From assembly GCA_032622095.1 (NCBI GenBank), contig CP136069.1:83538958-83602957 (forward strand): 64,000 bases of DNA, read 5' to 3'. Of the stretch, positions 12,575 through 25,883 are shown piece by piece. A model generated the notes under the pieces. That model was not told where the DNA came from. It ran no database searches and worked only from the letters and a program-made list of their open reading frames with translations. The stretch is from Siphonodentalium dalli (Eukaryota > Mollusca > Scaphopoda > Gadilida > Siphonodentaliidae). Every line of letters begins with the position of its first letter. Position 1 is the stretch's first letter. Position numbers and translations under genes: made by a program.

Positions 12575-13257
12575 CCCTGGAGCCCAAATGCAATTGAGGG
12601 AATTTAAAAATAAGACATTTCCTCTAATGATGAATATTCAATTGGTGATTTATTGAAACCCTTACTGAACCTGGATCAAAGTGAAAGAGACAATATTATA
12701 TCTGTCTATCGCATAATATGTGTTTATGGAATGGTTTAATTTTAATCCCAAATCCATGCAAATCAAAAGTGGATCACCATCAACCTGGACATAATATAGG
12801 AGAATGATCAAATGAAAAGCATCAAAACCATATGATGTGTGGAGAGGGTTAATCATTTTCAATGACATCATATCATGGAACTAAGGAATGTGTGGATTAA
12901 TTTTTGTCTAAGATAAGACAACAGTGTCTGTAAACAACAATGTCTGTAAAACATCCCTAAAAGTAACAATGGACTATTCCAATTTAATATTTTAGAATAG
13001 GTGTCCTATAGTGTGTACATTAACTAATGTAATGAACATATTTCAGCAAAGGGGTTAACTTAATATTTCACAGAAAACAGAACTCCACCAGATAGTCATC
13101 AATCAATTTGACATTATGATAAACAAATCCTACCAGCCAGTGGTACCACTATCAGGCTTTATAGCATGTCATATCTAATGTCCATGTAGTGATAATTAAC
13201 TCATTTCAATAACACACATGGTCTGTTAGATATGTTCTCTTAAAATTCCCAGCAGTA

Positions 13258-13836
13258 ATTACTTGAATTATAAAGGGTCATAACCCATAAAGGATCAAAC
13301 CCATATTCGTACTCGATCTGTATTTAGGGGTGATAAATTCATATACCAAATTTGGTGTTGATCAGATGAAAAATGTTTTGAGTCATAGCAGCTTGGGTGA
13401 ATTCTAAGTAAACATAAGAGTGAAAAGGGTTAATTAAACAATACCAAAAACCATACAGACGAAGAACGTGCTAAGAAAAACCTAGGTAAGAAATATGAGG
13501 CAGATCAGAAGAAATATGTTCAACTTATTGCATTGGATAGCATGTGTGTAAAGGGTTAATTATTTTCTAAACCGATCAACCAATCAATACCAAAAACTAT
13601 ACAGATGAGGGGCGTGTCATCACAAACCTACATATCAAATATGAACACAATCGGAGAAAAAATACTTCGGTTATAGCATCGGATTTTTATTTTTAATTTT
13701 ACTTTCGAAAAATGGGTCATAACTCCTTTAAAATAAATCGGATCAAACCCATATTCGGACTCGATCTGTATTTTGGGCTCTGAAACTCGCATACCAAATT
13801 TGGTTCCGATCAGATAAAAATTGTTTGAGTTATGAC
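13258..13836. repeat. 'GGGTCATAACTCC' tandem-unit repeat, left part, unit 1
   Basis: Degenerate ~150-bp units share GGATCAAACCCATATTCG, GATCTGTATTTTGGG and CCAAATTTGGTTCCGATCAG. The repeat is split by the hAT-like element at 13837 and resumes at 14800-15085. There it ends in (GACGGACAGACT)n and an ACCATACTATGGTATGGG palindrome. Other copies lie at 17.8-19.65 kb, 27.6-28.2 kb and, inverted, 46.2-46.65 kb. Confidence 0.75.
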
Positions 13837-14791
13837 CAGTGTTCGCGCTGTCGGTAGCCAAATTAGCCAATGGCTAATCTTTTTCGAATTTGGCTAATAA
13901 AAAGTTCATTTGGCTAAACTTTTGGCTAAACTTTTTTTTACCCCAAATAGAGACTGGAAGCATGAATTTTTGGCAAGTGGGTTTTTAATTCTGTGATGTG
14001 AACGATCTTGTCCGAAAACATCGTATACGTACGTGGAAACCCGATCGCGGACAGTACAAAGGGAAACCCGTCACTCTGCACGAAACAGCAAAAGGTCATA
14101 TCATTATTTTACATTTAATCCGCTAATCCCCCATTGTCTGTATGGTCAATCACGGGGCTCCTGCACAATGCATGTTTATGATGACATTGTATTTATGACG
14201 GCCAAGGTTTATGAGCACCAAGTGTAAGACAATAGCTTAATCAGCCAAATGTGAATCACGACAGATATTTTGTCGCTATTTTTGGTCAATACCGATACAT
14301 TCAAAATAATATCCATGCGTTTATGACAGATTGTAATTTGATAATGGCGTAACAATATTAAGTTATTAGTTTCCAGAGATGTCACTTAGATATTTTCGCA
14401 AGGATAATTAATATTTAATGATTTAAAAGAAGAAAGTGGGGAAATGTCCGGTTGGGAAATGTCCGTATACCCAATCCCGGGTTACCCCCCCCCCCCCCCC
14501 CCCCCCCCCCAATCACTCTTTCACATAAAGATTAATAATTTTTTAATAAATGACATATATAAAAATATTGCTAGTTCATCAAAATTAGTTAAATTATTGT
14601 GTATTTTACCTGTTAGATTTGACGTTTTAGTCATTAATTGTGAACCGACCATAAAACGATGATTTAATTTTGCCATATTTTGTTTAATTTGGCCAAAAAA
14701 AATTTGGCTAAAGTTTTTTTCATTTGGCTAATAAAATTTTCATTTGGCTAAACTTTTGGCTAAAAAAAATTTCGGTCCAGCGCGAACACTG
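13837..14791. mobile_element. hAT-like element, unit 1
   Basis: The TIRs are CAGTGTTCGCGCTG and its reverse complement. A perfect 8-bp target duplication GTTATGAC flanks it at 13829-13836 and 14792-14799. Subterminal regions carry repeated TTTGGCTAA and AATTTGGC phrases. There is a run of C at about 14487-14510. It is 955 bp with no transposase, so non-autonomous. Confidence 0.85.
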
Positions 14792-14799
14792 GTTATGAC

Positions 14800-15085
14800 A
14801 GCATGCATGAATTCGAAGTTGAAAAAGGGCCATAACTCCGTAAAAAAAAAACTTGGATCAAACCCATATTTGAACTTGATCTGTATTTTGGTCTGAGAAA
14901 CTCATATATACAAAATTTGGTTCCGATCGGATAGAAAATATTTGAGTTATCACACCATGCGTAAAGTGTCTACGTACAGACAGACTGACGGACGGACAGA
15001 CTGACGGACGCACGACTAGTGGTCAATCCGGACGTCGACATTTATATGTTTACCATACTATGGTATGGGTAAACATAAAACCATT
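14800..15085. repeat. 'GGGTCATAACTCC' repeat, right part, unit 1
   Basis: Continuation of the repeat interrupted at 13837. It has another unit with CAAACCCATATTTGAACTTG, a GACGGACGG microsatellite at about 14975-15015, and a palindromic terminus around 15050-15075. Such termini are typical of SINE- or MITE-like bivalve repeats (inference). Confidence 0.65.
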
Positions 15086-16475
15086 ACTTATGCCCTAACC
15101 ACCAGTTCATGAAGCCAACAAGAATTGTTAACAAAATTACATTTACACATGTATACATTGTTTCCAGGCAAAGTTTGCATAGTTCACATCATCATTATGT
15201 TTAGCATACGTTGTATTAGAGAGATAACTTTATTAATACAGCATGTCATTATGATGTTCTTGCAGTAAAAATCCCATTTTATTATATTTTAATTCAATTA
15301 CATTTGTTCACAAAATAATGTCAACATGGCGATTTGAAATTGAAACTGAAAATAAAAAGATCCTAGGAATCCTGTCAGATTCTGGGAATCCTATCAGTAG
15401 CTCTAAAAAAGACTAATTGGGCAAGGTTACAGAAAATATTTCCAAAATAAATCACTGTTTAATTGTTTTATATTCATAAAGACATTTCTTTGTGAATAAA
15501 ACAGGGTAAATATGCTAAATATTGACATAATTTACGAAATGGTTGTTCCGAAAATGCGAAGTAAATCCAATTTCAAAATGTATGTTTGAGAGTGCTGGTT
15601 CAAGTGACATCACTGTTCATTGACAATTGCATGTTGAGTGACCTATTTTCTCAAGACACTGTATTTATCAGCCAATGATGATGGTAACTAACAAAAATAA
15701 AAAATCTCAAGCGAGTGAGGAATGTATGGCTAGTTTCTTATAAACACAAATGCATTTTATAAGCCAACAAACGGACCGAAAATCACCATTATATATAATT
15801 ACTTTTGTCACAAATGCGACCCTTGCATTCATATTATATCAACAACAATGGAATATTGTTCAAGAATAAGACAATTTATTTGCCAGGAAAGTCAACCCCC
15901 ATTATATATATATATTATATACCGGTATACCTGTACTCACTGCACACATTCCTATATTCAGAATTTATTCAATTAAGAAATTCATTTCATACAGTAAATG
16001 TAATATGATATTAAATAAAAACGAGAGGCCGATCACGATCGGCAGATGTTTAACCCATACCTTGGCGATAGTGATCAGCTATTTTTATAAATCCTTACAT
16101 CAACCTTTTCATGAGTGCTAAAGTTTCAACAATTCACACTTAATATAGTGATCGTGTGAAAAATATTTAGTTATCACATTGTGTCAACATGATTGGTGGA
16201 GGATGTTAATATTTTTAAGCAAATAAACCAAATGACCCTCACTATGCAGGTTAGGGGTGTGTTCTCATCAACTATGCCAAGAACTACATGTATAAACATA
16301 ATCAATGGAAATATTTGAGTTATCAAATCATATAGAATGGGGTTAATGAACCGTTAATCTTACTCAAACTAATGAACTGATAAACACAAAATAGTCTATA
16401 CAAAGCATGTCATTGGATTTAAAAACCCATACAATAAGTCAGTCTCAAGAATACCAGCACCATTAATATTACCCT

Positions 16476-17101
16476 TTATTAATCTTTATCCCACAAATAT
16501 GACGATGATTCTTGGCACACCACCCATTAGTAAAAACTATACTACAAACTTGCTCTGGCTCCTGATTAAACAATATATATATCGGTCTAAATTTAAACCA
16601 ATCACTTTGTCTGTTAATGTTTTCCTCAAAGAGTTGGCATATAGATACGATTGCGAAAAATATACAGCACGATGTCAATCGAAACTTTCAGAATTCTTGA
16701 AAAACTAGTTCCTTATAGAAAAAGCTTTAAACAAACAGGCGACTTAATAACAAATCGACAAAGTTACTTTAATTTTTTAGACTCATATCGTTTATCACGC
16801 AGTCAGTTAAAACATATACTATCTACCACCATCTCCACAATAGCCTCTATGTTGAGAGTTGAGTCCATCCGAAACATCCGACATATTTATAATACATTTA
16901 CTATATATATACTATGCATATATTTATGTTTTATATAACTTTATACCACTGGTGTGCGAATGCTGTGAGCCAGGCGAGTGCAGTAAGAAAGAGATATGTG
17001 TGAACGCGAGGAATGCCATATATGTATACACATATCAATGCCATTGAACATTCTATATTTGACACTCCTCAATGTGATTGTTTCTTCAATAAACATTTAA
17101 A

Positions 17102-17133
<32 letters not shown>
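16476..17133 (+). mobile_element. 5'-truncated LINE with target duplication, unit 2
   Basis: Duplicate of the insertion at 11911, with the same flanking ATATTACCCT (16466-16475 and 17134-17143). The insertion therefore predates the 4.56-kb duplication. Confidence 0.6.
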
Positions 17134-17137
<4 letters not shown>

Positions 17138-17821
17138 TACCCTGGAGCCCAAATGCAATTGAGGGAATTTAAAAATAAGACATTTCCTCTAATGATGAAT
17201 ATTCAATTGGTGATTTATTGAAACCCTTACTGAACCTGGATCAAAGTGAAAGAGACAATATTATATCTGTCTATCGCATAATATGTGTTTATGGAATGGT
17301 TTAATTTTAATCCCAAATCCATGCAAATCAAAAGTGGATCACCATCAACCTGGACATAATATAGGAGAATGATCAAATGAAAAGCATCAAAACCATATGA
17401 TGTGTGGAGAGGGTTAATCATTTTCAATGACATCATATCATGGAACTAAGGAATGTGTGGATTAATTTTTGTCTAAGATAAGACAACAGTGTCTGTAAAC
17501 AACAATGTCTGTAAAACATCCCTAAAAGTAACAATGGACTATTCCAATTTAATATTTTAGAATAGGTGTCCTATAGTGTGTACATTAACTAATGTAATGA
17601 ACATATTTCAGCAAAGGGGTTAACTTAATATTTCACAGAAAACAGAACTCCACCAGATAGTCATCAATCAATTTGACATTATGATAAACAAATCCTACCA
17701 GCCAGTGGTACCACTATCAGGCTTTATAGCATGTCATATCTAATGTCCATGTAGTGATAATTAACTCATTTCAATAACACACATGGTCTGTTAGATATGT
17801 TCTCTTAAAATTCCCAGCAGT

Positions 17822-18401
17822 AATTACTTGAATTATAAAGGGTCATAACCCATAAAGGATCAAACCCATATTCGTACTCGATCTGTATTTAGGGGTGATA
17901 AATTCATATACCAAATTTGGTGTTGATCAGATGAAAAATGTTTTGAGTCATAGCAGCTTGGGTGAATTCTAAGTAAACATAAGAGTGAAAAGGGTTAATT
18001 AAACAATACCAAAAACCATACAGACGAAGAACGTGCTAAGAAAAACCTAGGTAAGAAATATGAGGCAGATCAGAAGAAATATGTTCAACTTATTGCATTG
18101 GATAGCATGTGTGTAAAGGGTTAATTATTTTCTAAACCGATCAACCAATCAATACCAAAAACTATACAGATGAGGGGCGTGTCATCACAAACCTACATAT
18201 CAAATATGAACACAATCGGAGAAAAAATACTTCGGTTATAGCATCGGATTTTTATTTTTAATTTTACTTTCGAAAAATGGGTCATAACTCCTTTAAAATA
18301 AATCGGATCAAACCCATATTCGAACTCGATCTGTATTTTGGGCTCTGAAACTCGCATACCAAATTTGGTTCCGATCAGATAAAAATTGTTTGAGTTATGA
18401 C
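17822..18401. repeat. 'GGGTCATAACTCC' tandem-unit repeat, left part, unit 2
   Basis: Second copy of the repeat described at 13258, again interrupted by the hAT-like element and resuming at 19366-19650. Confidence 0.7.
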
Positions 18402-19357
18402 CAGTGTTCGCGCTGTCGGTAGCCAAATTAGCCAATGGCTAATCTTTTTCGAATTTGGCTAATAAAAAGTTCATTTGGCTAAACTTTTGGCTAAACTTTT
18501 TTTGACCCCAAATAGAGACTGGAAGCATGAATTTTTGGCAAGTGGGTTTTTAATTCTGTGATGTGAACGATCTTGTCCGAAAACATCGTATACGTACGTG
18601 GAAACCCGATCGCGGACAGTACAAAGGGAAACCCGTCACTCTGCACGAAACAGCAAAAGGTCATATCATTATTTTACATTTAATCCGCTAATCCCCCATT
18701 GTCTGTATGGTCAATCACGGGGCTCCTGCACAATGCATGTTTATGATGACATTGTATTTATGACGGCCAAGGTTTATGAGCACCAAGTGTAAGACAATAG
18801 CTTAATCAGCCAAATGTGAATCACGACAGATATTTTGTCGCTATTTTTGGTCAATACCGATACATTCAAAATAATATCCATGCGTTTATGACAGATTGTA
18901 ATTTGATAATGGCGTAACAATATTAAGTTATTAGTTTCCAGAGATGTCACTTAGATATTTTCGCAAGGATAATTAATATTTAATGATTTAAAAGAAGAAA
19001 GTGGGGAAATGTCCGGTTGGGAAATGTCCGTATACCCAATCCCGGGTTACCCCCCCCCCCCCCCCCCCCCCCCCCCAATCACTCTTTCACATAAAGATTA
19101 ATAATTTTTTAATAAATGACATATATAAAAATATTGCTAGTTCATCAAAATTAGTTAAATTATTGTGTATTTTACCTGTTAGATTTGACGTTTTAGTCAT
19201 TAATTGTGAACCGACCATAAAACGATGATTTAATTTTGCCATATTTTGTTTAATTTGGCCAAAAAAAATTTGGCTAAAGTTTTTTTCATTTGGCTAATAA
19301 AATTTTCATTTGGCTAAACTTTTGGCTAAAAAAAATTTCGGTCCAGCGCGAACACTG
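18402..19357. mobile_element. hAT-like element, unit 2
   Basis: Duplicate of 13837-14791 with the same GTTATGAC target duplication (18394-18401 and 19358-19365). The C run (about 19051-19076) is longer than in unit 1. The length difference looks like microsatellite slippage. Confidence 0.85.
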
Positions 19358-19817
19358 GTTATGACAGCATGCATGAATTCGAAGTTGAAAAAGGGCCATA
19401 ACTCCGTAAAAAAAAAACTTGGATCAAACCCATATTTGAACTTGATCTGTATTTTGGTCTGAGAAACTCATATATACAAAATTTGGTTCCGATCAGATAG
19501 AAAATATTTGAGTTATCACACCATGCGTAAAGTGTCTACGGACAGACAGACTGACGGACGGACAGACTGACGGACGCACGACTAGTGGTCAATCCGGACG
19601 TCGACATTTATATGTTTACCATACTATGGTATGGGTAAACATAAAACCATTACTTATGCCCTAACCACCAGTTCATGAAGCCAACAAGAATTGTTAACAA
19701 AATTACATTTACACATGTATACATTGTTTCCAGGCAAAGTTTGCATAGTTCACATCATCATTATGTTTAGCATACGTTGTATTAGAGAGATAACTTTATT
19801 AATACAGCATGTCATTA

Positions 19818-20377
19818 AACATTTGTCCAAGTCTGGTGTCTTCTGGTGAAAATAGCATCATGTTCTGATAATTAACCATTGCAAAACAATTGATTATCAA
19901 ATTAAGGTACCAGTATTCGCATGCGCCAAAAAATCAACTACATTCAATGTAAACAATTTGTAGTTACGTTTTGTGCTGAATTTGAAGCTTTAAATGGATT
20001 TCTTACCATTTTGTATGCTGACCAATATAATATTAGTCAGGACTAAAAGTTCCATATGTTTTTATTTATATTTGATTCAGCTAATCTATTTTAAAGTCAG
20101 TTTAGAATGTGGATATTGTTTTTTTTTTGTGTCTGATGCATCTTTTGCGATAGTTAAAGTTTAAGTTATGATTTACGATCGCGGTTCCATGTCAGTAGCA
20201 TTGAGAAATCTGAACCCGCGTATGGGGGTCATGCAAAACATTACAGTGGTGTCAAGCAGTATTAAATGGCATAGATAACTGTGGTGAATTCAAAATGGTA
20301 TCATATAATACTAGCAAATATAATTGTGGTACCGGGATGGCAGCAATTGACTTGTGGTATAACCACGGTAGTTCTGG
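19818..20377. other. No gene seen
   Basis: AT-rich sequence after the duplication. No supported feature. Confidence 0.4.
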
Positions 20378-20716
20378 TGAATCGTCCCTTCTCTGTCCTC
20401 AAGGTGCAAATCTTATGACCGTCGGCGACAGAGCTTTCTCTGTAGCCTGTCCTGACATTTGGAACTCTCTACCAAATGAAATACGGCAATCTTGTTTGCT
20501 AACCGATTTTCGATCTGCATTAAAAACTTATATGTTCCGACGACGCTACCCTGACACAAAGAAAACTAACAAAATCTGATTACTAGTATATATAATTCCA
20601 CATATCTATTGATTATTTTGCATGAGCATTTCTTGTGTATTTATATAATGTGTAAAGCGCTTAGGGCCCCTTATGGGGGATAGGCGCTATATAAATATTA
20701 TTATTATTATTATTAT
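20378..20716 (+). mobile_element. 5'-truncated LINE (CR1/L2-like) with 3' tail
   Basis: One frame to the stop at 20579 reads the end of a LINE polyprotein, with VGDRAFSVACPDIWNSLP followed by a segment ending in LKTYMFRR. The non-coding tail has GTGTAAAGCGCTTAGGG and GGCGCTATATAAATA, then (TTA)n. Such GCGC...GGCGCTATATAAATA tails are characteristic of L2/CR1-type LINEs (family knowledge). Only about 70 codons are left. Confidence 0.7.
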
Positions 20717-21543
20717 AGTGAGTGGTCAACAACCTCATTTAAGGGGTCAATTAATTAGAGCATAGCTGTATCTGAAAGGGTCTTTTTGAAAAGCCGAAGA
20801 AAATCCTATATCGGAATTATGTCTCTATTTCATTTCTACAACGACACAGCATTCCCAACATGATGTAATAAACCAGAGTGCATTCCTGGCATAGTAAATG
20901 TTTGTGAGAATCATAGTATATAGAAATAGTTATAAATACAACTAGATGCGAATAATCAGTCATGAATATCGTTGAGATGACATCTCCTATATTGCGATGA
21001 GTAAAATGAATTATGGATATATCGCCTGTAATCAGTTTTCCAACAATAGTTGAGTTTGACAACGCATGGGAAAATTGTCAACACGTCATTGACCTCTGAT
21101 CTCTGACATGATCTGCTATGCTATAAACCAATGAAATCGTGCGCAGCCGTCCAATGAAATGGGAGGTAATTGCTTCAATAGAGAACCTAATTTTAATAGA
21201 GAGTTCTAGAGACGTAATTCCGATAAAGGATTTTCATCGTCTTTTCAAAGAGACTGTATCTGAAACAGTCAAATTCATTGATAAATGTGACATTACTAAT
21301 TAAATAAATTAGACAGTTTGCATTCTATTTCCATCAATGTTTCTGCACATGACACACACTGCACCTGTGAATTGTAACCTGCGTGGATCAAGTTCAGCCC
21401 TCTCAATTCAGATTTTTTGGCTTTGGCAATCCGCTACGGCAACCATTGCTATGTTTCCAGTTTGCTTCAGCAGATGGCTTTGGCATTGCTGATTGCCATA
21501 GCCAATTATGAGGGCTGTAACTACCTTAGTGTACTAACAGCAC
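20717..21543. other. No gene seen
   Basis: Mostly AT-rich, unassigned. About 21490-21543 may be part of a LINE 3' region that continues after the hAT-like insertion. 'GAGGGCTGTAACTACC' before it and 'AGACACACCAACCAATG' after it are reminiscent of the tail at 33.0-33.13 kb. This is weak. Confidence 0.3.
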
Positions 21544-21551
21544 CTAGTGAC

Positions 21552-22529
21552 TAGTGCTGAAACGGATATCCGGTTGACAACCGGCTACTGTCGACAACCG
21601 GTTGAACTACGATAAACTGGTTAACCGCTATATATTGCACACACATGATGCCAACGACAAAAACAAACATATATTAGGTTCTTAATCAGCACGAGACTGA
21701 TAACAGTAGGTTTTAAACACGTGTACTTTATCAATTGTGCTATAATCTTTATCACTCTGAGGAGTATAGTCAAAATTACGTGTATTAAAAATCACAATCT
21801 GGTGCGAGATAAAAAGTCTTCCATGAATGGCAAGTTACATACATGTACTAGTAGTCTGGCTTTGGCGACTAAACATCAAAGATGCATGGCTGCATGCCAT
21901 CATCTTTGATGTTCCGATGTCCGGTGAACACATGCACTGACGCAACTGAGTCGTCAGCAAAGATCAATGCAATCATTTTCAATGGAGTGAGGCCTGGTCA
22001 TTTGACATCTACTGAAGAAATGCGTAAATCAGATGTCTGGGACACTCAAATCGCCGAAGAATCACATGACCTAATATTCTCCAGTCCCGCAATCGCTATA
22101 ATGACAATAAAAAGCTGCTGCGATTTGCATGTACGAAAATTTATTTAGGTCATGCAATATTCTTCCCAAACGAGAACGACAAGTCGGGCAGCAGTCGCGA
22201 CTGCAATGCAAACAGGTCAAGCATGATGCGTCTATTTATAAACACTGCGAGTTGTAGTTCACCTGTGTCACCTGTCAATTTGTCAACGCATGGCCGTTGA
22301 CTGTTCGTGTTTGGTGATTTTCATTCATTTAATACAAGCTATGTCTATGTAAACATTACGTGAATTCGCCATACAGTTAATAAATCAAATTATGATGATA
22401 TATTGGTTCATATTATGGTGTAAATAATGAGTGTAAAGTCATAGGTTGAAAATAGCGGATATCCGGTTATGATCCGGTTACACGTCGCGGTTAACCGGCT
22501 ACAAAAATAGGTCAACCGTTTCAGCACTA
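21552..22529. mobile_element. hAT-like element, 978 bp
   Basis: The 14-bp TIRs TAGTGCTGAAACGG match perfectly at both ends. There is a perfect 8-bp target duplication CTAGTGAC (21544-21551 and 22530-22537). Subterminal parts repeat GGTTAACCGG, CCGGTTG and GGATATCCGGTT. No transposase is present. Confidence 0.9.
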
Positions 22530-22537
22530 CTAGTGAC

Positions 22538-23214
22538 CTTATTCTGCTTAGAAGATAGAAGAGAATAGACACACCAACCAATGTATAACTGTCGTATTTT
22601 ATCAGTCATGAAAGTTCATGATCATTGGTGTTTCATCACCACTATTCGCCAGACTTAGATCGTAGTTCTGATCACAGTTACTGGACATAAAGCCCCAAAA
22701 AATAAGGTAATAATCAAATTTATATATGGTATCACAAAGAGAGAAGCCCAAAATACAATAACATATCCAAAACATGGGATGGGGCATACATGTATGTCGC
22801 CTATTTCCTATAAATAACTCAGTCACCTACAACACTAAAGCAATAAAATAATTCATGTCGACAAATTAACAGAGTTCAAACCATTTTTCACAGTTAGCTA
22901 AATACCAATACCACCATAGGTATGGTGGTTTAAACAGTATTTTATTCCATGTAATCTGTATAAAAGCAAAGTGTTTGTCTGTGTGTGTATCTGCGTTTAT
23001 CTGTCACGATTTTGTCGTGATTAAACATATATCACCCATTCACCCTCATGTCTGATTGTGCCAAAAGAAGCCTCCCGGTATAGGCCCACCAATGACAAAG
23101 TTGTTTTATTTGTGTGACCTCAGTGTTCATAGTGTGATTTTTCAATATCTATATTGTATGACAAATTGACATTTTATTCACTTCAGGCATAACATTCCGA
23201 TAAACGCGTACTAC
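22538..23214. other. Unassigned, with an ACACACCAACCAA tail
   Basis: About 22569-22583 carries AGACACACCAACCAA, a tail also found at the end of the RNase H LINE at 33.12 kb, so this may be a LINE 3' remnant. A small hairpin (ACCACCATAGGTATGGTGG) lies at 22910-22928. No gene is supported. Confidence 0.3.
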
Positions 23215-23968
23215 ATGACTGATACTGAAGCGAGGCCTGCGATTTTGAGATCAACATTTGAGAAAGATCTTGGAATATATATAGACGAAAACCTCAATTT
23301 CGATCAACAAATAAACGAGTCGGTCAAGAAATCCAACTGCATTTTATACATAATCAAGCGAACTTTCGATTATAAAGAGAAAAACATAATGACAATGCTG
23401 ATAAAAACATTAATACAGCCCATTTTGGAATACGGAAACATCGTTAGCAGTATACATCTATATAAACATTCGCGAGCAATAGAATCTGTCCAAAGGCGAG
23501 CTACCAAAATGATAGCTAAATTCTGGAATCTGTCATATCATAATCGCCTTGTGAAATGTGGCCTCATGTCTCTCAGATACAGGCGAAATCGGGGAGATAT
23601 GATAGAAGTATACAAGCTAACACACGGATTCTATAACATAGACAGATGTGTGTTTTTGAAGACACACTCCACGTGGACACAAGCATAAGATGCAAAAGAA
23701 CATAATTGTCAAAGATGTGCGAAAATATTTCTTTTCCCAGAGAGTAATTACAAGCTGGAATAGTTTACCGAATCGGTTCAACAGTTCAAGGAGCTATTCG
23801 ATAACAACAGTTATAACGAGCGGTATCTGTATGACTAAACGTCAAGGATAACTTTAAAACTGAATTCATTCATTTACGTTATTCTATACATGTATGTTAT
23901 TATGTGAAAGGGGTAAAAGTCATGGCGACTTACTCCCAAAACATTGAAGATGCTGATGATTGATTGAC
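23215..23968 (+). mobile_element. 5'-truncated LINE, Jockey-superfamily C-terminus
   Basis: An open stretch to 23688 reads reverse-transcriptase thumb and C-terminal signatures: FEKDLGIYIDENLNFDQQI, then IQPILEYGNIVSS, IESVQRRATKMIAK and RRNRGDMIEVYKLTHGFY. This is the style of CR1/Jockey-like LINEs. A frame change near 23690 is followed by VITSWNSLPNRFN. The end of the element is marked by TGATGATTGATTGA near 23957-23970. No catalytic domain remains, so it is dead. Confidence 0.75.
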
Positions 23969-24742
23969 ATCCACACTTAATATCGTATCTATTTAATAGT
24001 AAGTTTCTTCTTTTTAATTTAAACAAAGAGTTATATAAGCAACTTTATAAGTACTAGTATTTATGGAAATGTTAAATATTAAAAGGTCTGATCTGAGAAA
24101 AACTGATGTACTAGTACATGTATATTGAACTATATTCACATATATGTATTACAAACAAAGCTTATAGTAATCAGATTGTGTATTGTGAATAGTATACAAG
24201 TAATAAAAAGCCTATAAAATGGAGATACACCTCCCCTGACTAGGCTGATCATGAATTATATACATGCTGGTATATTAAGTATAAGAATGAATTAGTCTAT
24301 GGAGCTGACTATTCTAACAGAACTAGTTGCTCATGAACAGAGCTTGGCTCACCGACTAAATAATGCATGTGAACAATGTAATTATCATGAGGGCCCTTTC
24401 ATATTAGCAAGCTCTGCTTCAACAGGGTCCTATCAGATGTGTGTATATGTAAAATAATGTTATTGATGCACAGAGTGAGTACTACATGAACAGGAAGTTA
24501 CAAACTGTCTGAACTAATCATTAAATGCGGTCAGCAGAATAAATGTGCTTGCTTTTAAAAGTTCAGACGAATTGCATCTGAAGCCAGTTATTTATATCGA
24601 TCACATTATTGTAGATAAGAGGTTGAAAATCTTATATTGGGCTGACTTAATGTGCTGCATGGGCTAGTCTAACATTCTTGGCAAATTTGGTGAAAATAAA
24701 TAATAATACACTCAGCTTTTTTATGGGAATAAATCATCAAAA
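23969..24742. other. No gene seen
   Basis: AT-rich sequence with scattered CTAGTA and ATGTA phrases. Nothing can be assigned. Confidence 0.4.
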
Positions 24743-24914
24743 AGCTATATAAATATAAGAAATTAATGTAGTGGTTGTGTGTGTGTTATTGGGGATATGG
24801 CACTGTGGTCGTTGGGGCACATTTAGTGTAAACTCGAAGCCCCAAAGAACACAGCTCGGCATATCCCCAAATAACACACACACACTACATTCATTTCTTA
24901 TATAAACTTTATAG
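24743..24914. mobile_element. Hairpin MITE
   Basis: Inverted arms of about 57 bp (24743-24801 and 24859-24914) surround a ~57-bp loop. Each arm contains AATGTAGTG, (GT)n and TTGGGGATATG. Ends and target duplication are not clear, so the superfamily is not assigned. Confidence 0.65.
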
Positions 24915-25781
24915 AACTTTGAAATAATGAATTTAGCAGAGTGGTTCTCTGAATGTTCTGCGATATCCGGTTCAGTAGAAATTTTTCGCTGTACTTCTCT
25001 TCAATTCTGACTCAGTTAACATTCCATACTGGCAGGGCTTGAATTAGATCTAACTGGATTTGCAATTTGCAATGCAATTTCCAATTTCTGCTAACCAATT
25101 TACAATGAAAAAACATGTTGGTAGGAAATGCTATACAAAATCTACCCAAGGCTACAAAATCATATACAAATTTGTTTAATTAAATCGACCCCTCATACTC
25201 ATAGAGTCATACGGTACTGGGTATTATAATTCTTTGAACATTGATTCTTTCCCGAAAATGTTGTTGTTGAAATCCCCTGTTCACTATCTGTCCTGTTGTG
25301 GTTTATACAATACACCAAATACAAATTATTAGAGTGATTTCCCCTGGCACTACCAAGCTAGGATCAGCATAAAAAATATTCTGGCAGCTGAATGGTCAAT
25401 GATACATGGATGAAAAGTGCACGAAAAATTGCACAAATGTGTTTCCCGTCGAGAAACATCAAATATAACCACATGGTAAATGGTTATGGCTGTGCAAGTG
25501 GCGAATAATTTATGGGAGGTGTTTGTGTTTTTTCCGATGTCATTTTTTTCTCAATTTTAAGGGTAGTGTGACGTTTGTCAAGCTCCAGTGTGATCTACCA
25601 TGTTAACAAGTACTTTTGTGCACATTTCTGTGTGTCTAAAAGGACGTTCTTTAATTTCAAATACTCGTGCCGGGTGAAAGCTTTGCTGCGAATATAGGCC
25701 AGCGGGATTTGTTAACACTGAGGCCTATGTAAATCATTTGGTGTATTGTAACCTTGTCCTTGGGTTCAACGCATCCACATT
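24915..25781. other. No gene seen
   Basis: No supported feature. CAGGGCTTGAATTAGATC at about 25034 looks like a hAT-type terminus, but no partner end was found. Confidence 0.35.
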
Positions 25782-25883
25782 GCCAATTCGGGTCACTATG
25801 AATACCGAACACAACCGAACACAAGTCAAAATAAGGCGTATATAAGGGAAATATATGAAATAAAGTTTATAAAGATGTGTAGT

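Larger units (their letters stand above)
10694..15251. repeat. 4.56-kb direct tandem duplication, unit 1
   Basis: This unit of 4558 bp is followed immediately by unit 2, beginning with the same TGATGTTCTTGCAG. Differences are mostly in AT, A and C runs plus a few substitutions (for example 12199 A versus 16764 T). It contains a truncated LINE with target duplication, a hAT-like element, GGGTCATAACTCC-type repeats and a GACGGACGGACAG-type simple repeat. No functional gene is seen. Confidence 0.95.
15252..19817. repeat. 4.56-kb direct tandem duplication, unit 2
   Basis: This unit of 4566 bp is almost identical to unit 1, and both end AATACAGCATGTCATTA. The copy is either a recent tandem duplication or a false duplication from two assembled haplotypes. 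The sequence alone cannot decide. Confidence 0.95.

Noticed and set aside
14033-14227. 64-codon ORF in the hAT-like element (and its copy at 18598)
   Set aside because: No similarity to hAT transposase (no DDE-region or BED-finger pattern). It is conserved only through the recent duplication.
25034-25390. Another hAT-like element starting CAGGGCTTGAATTAG
   Set aside because: Only one terminus is visible. No inverse end or 8-bp duplication was found.
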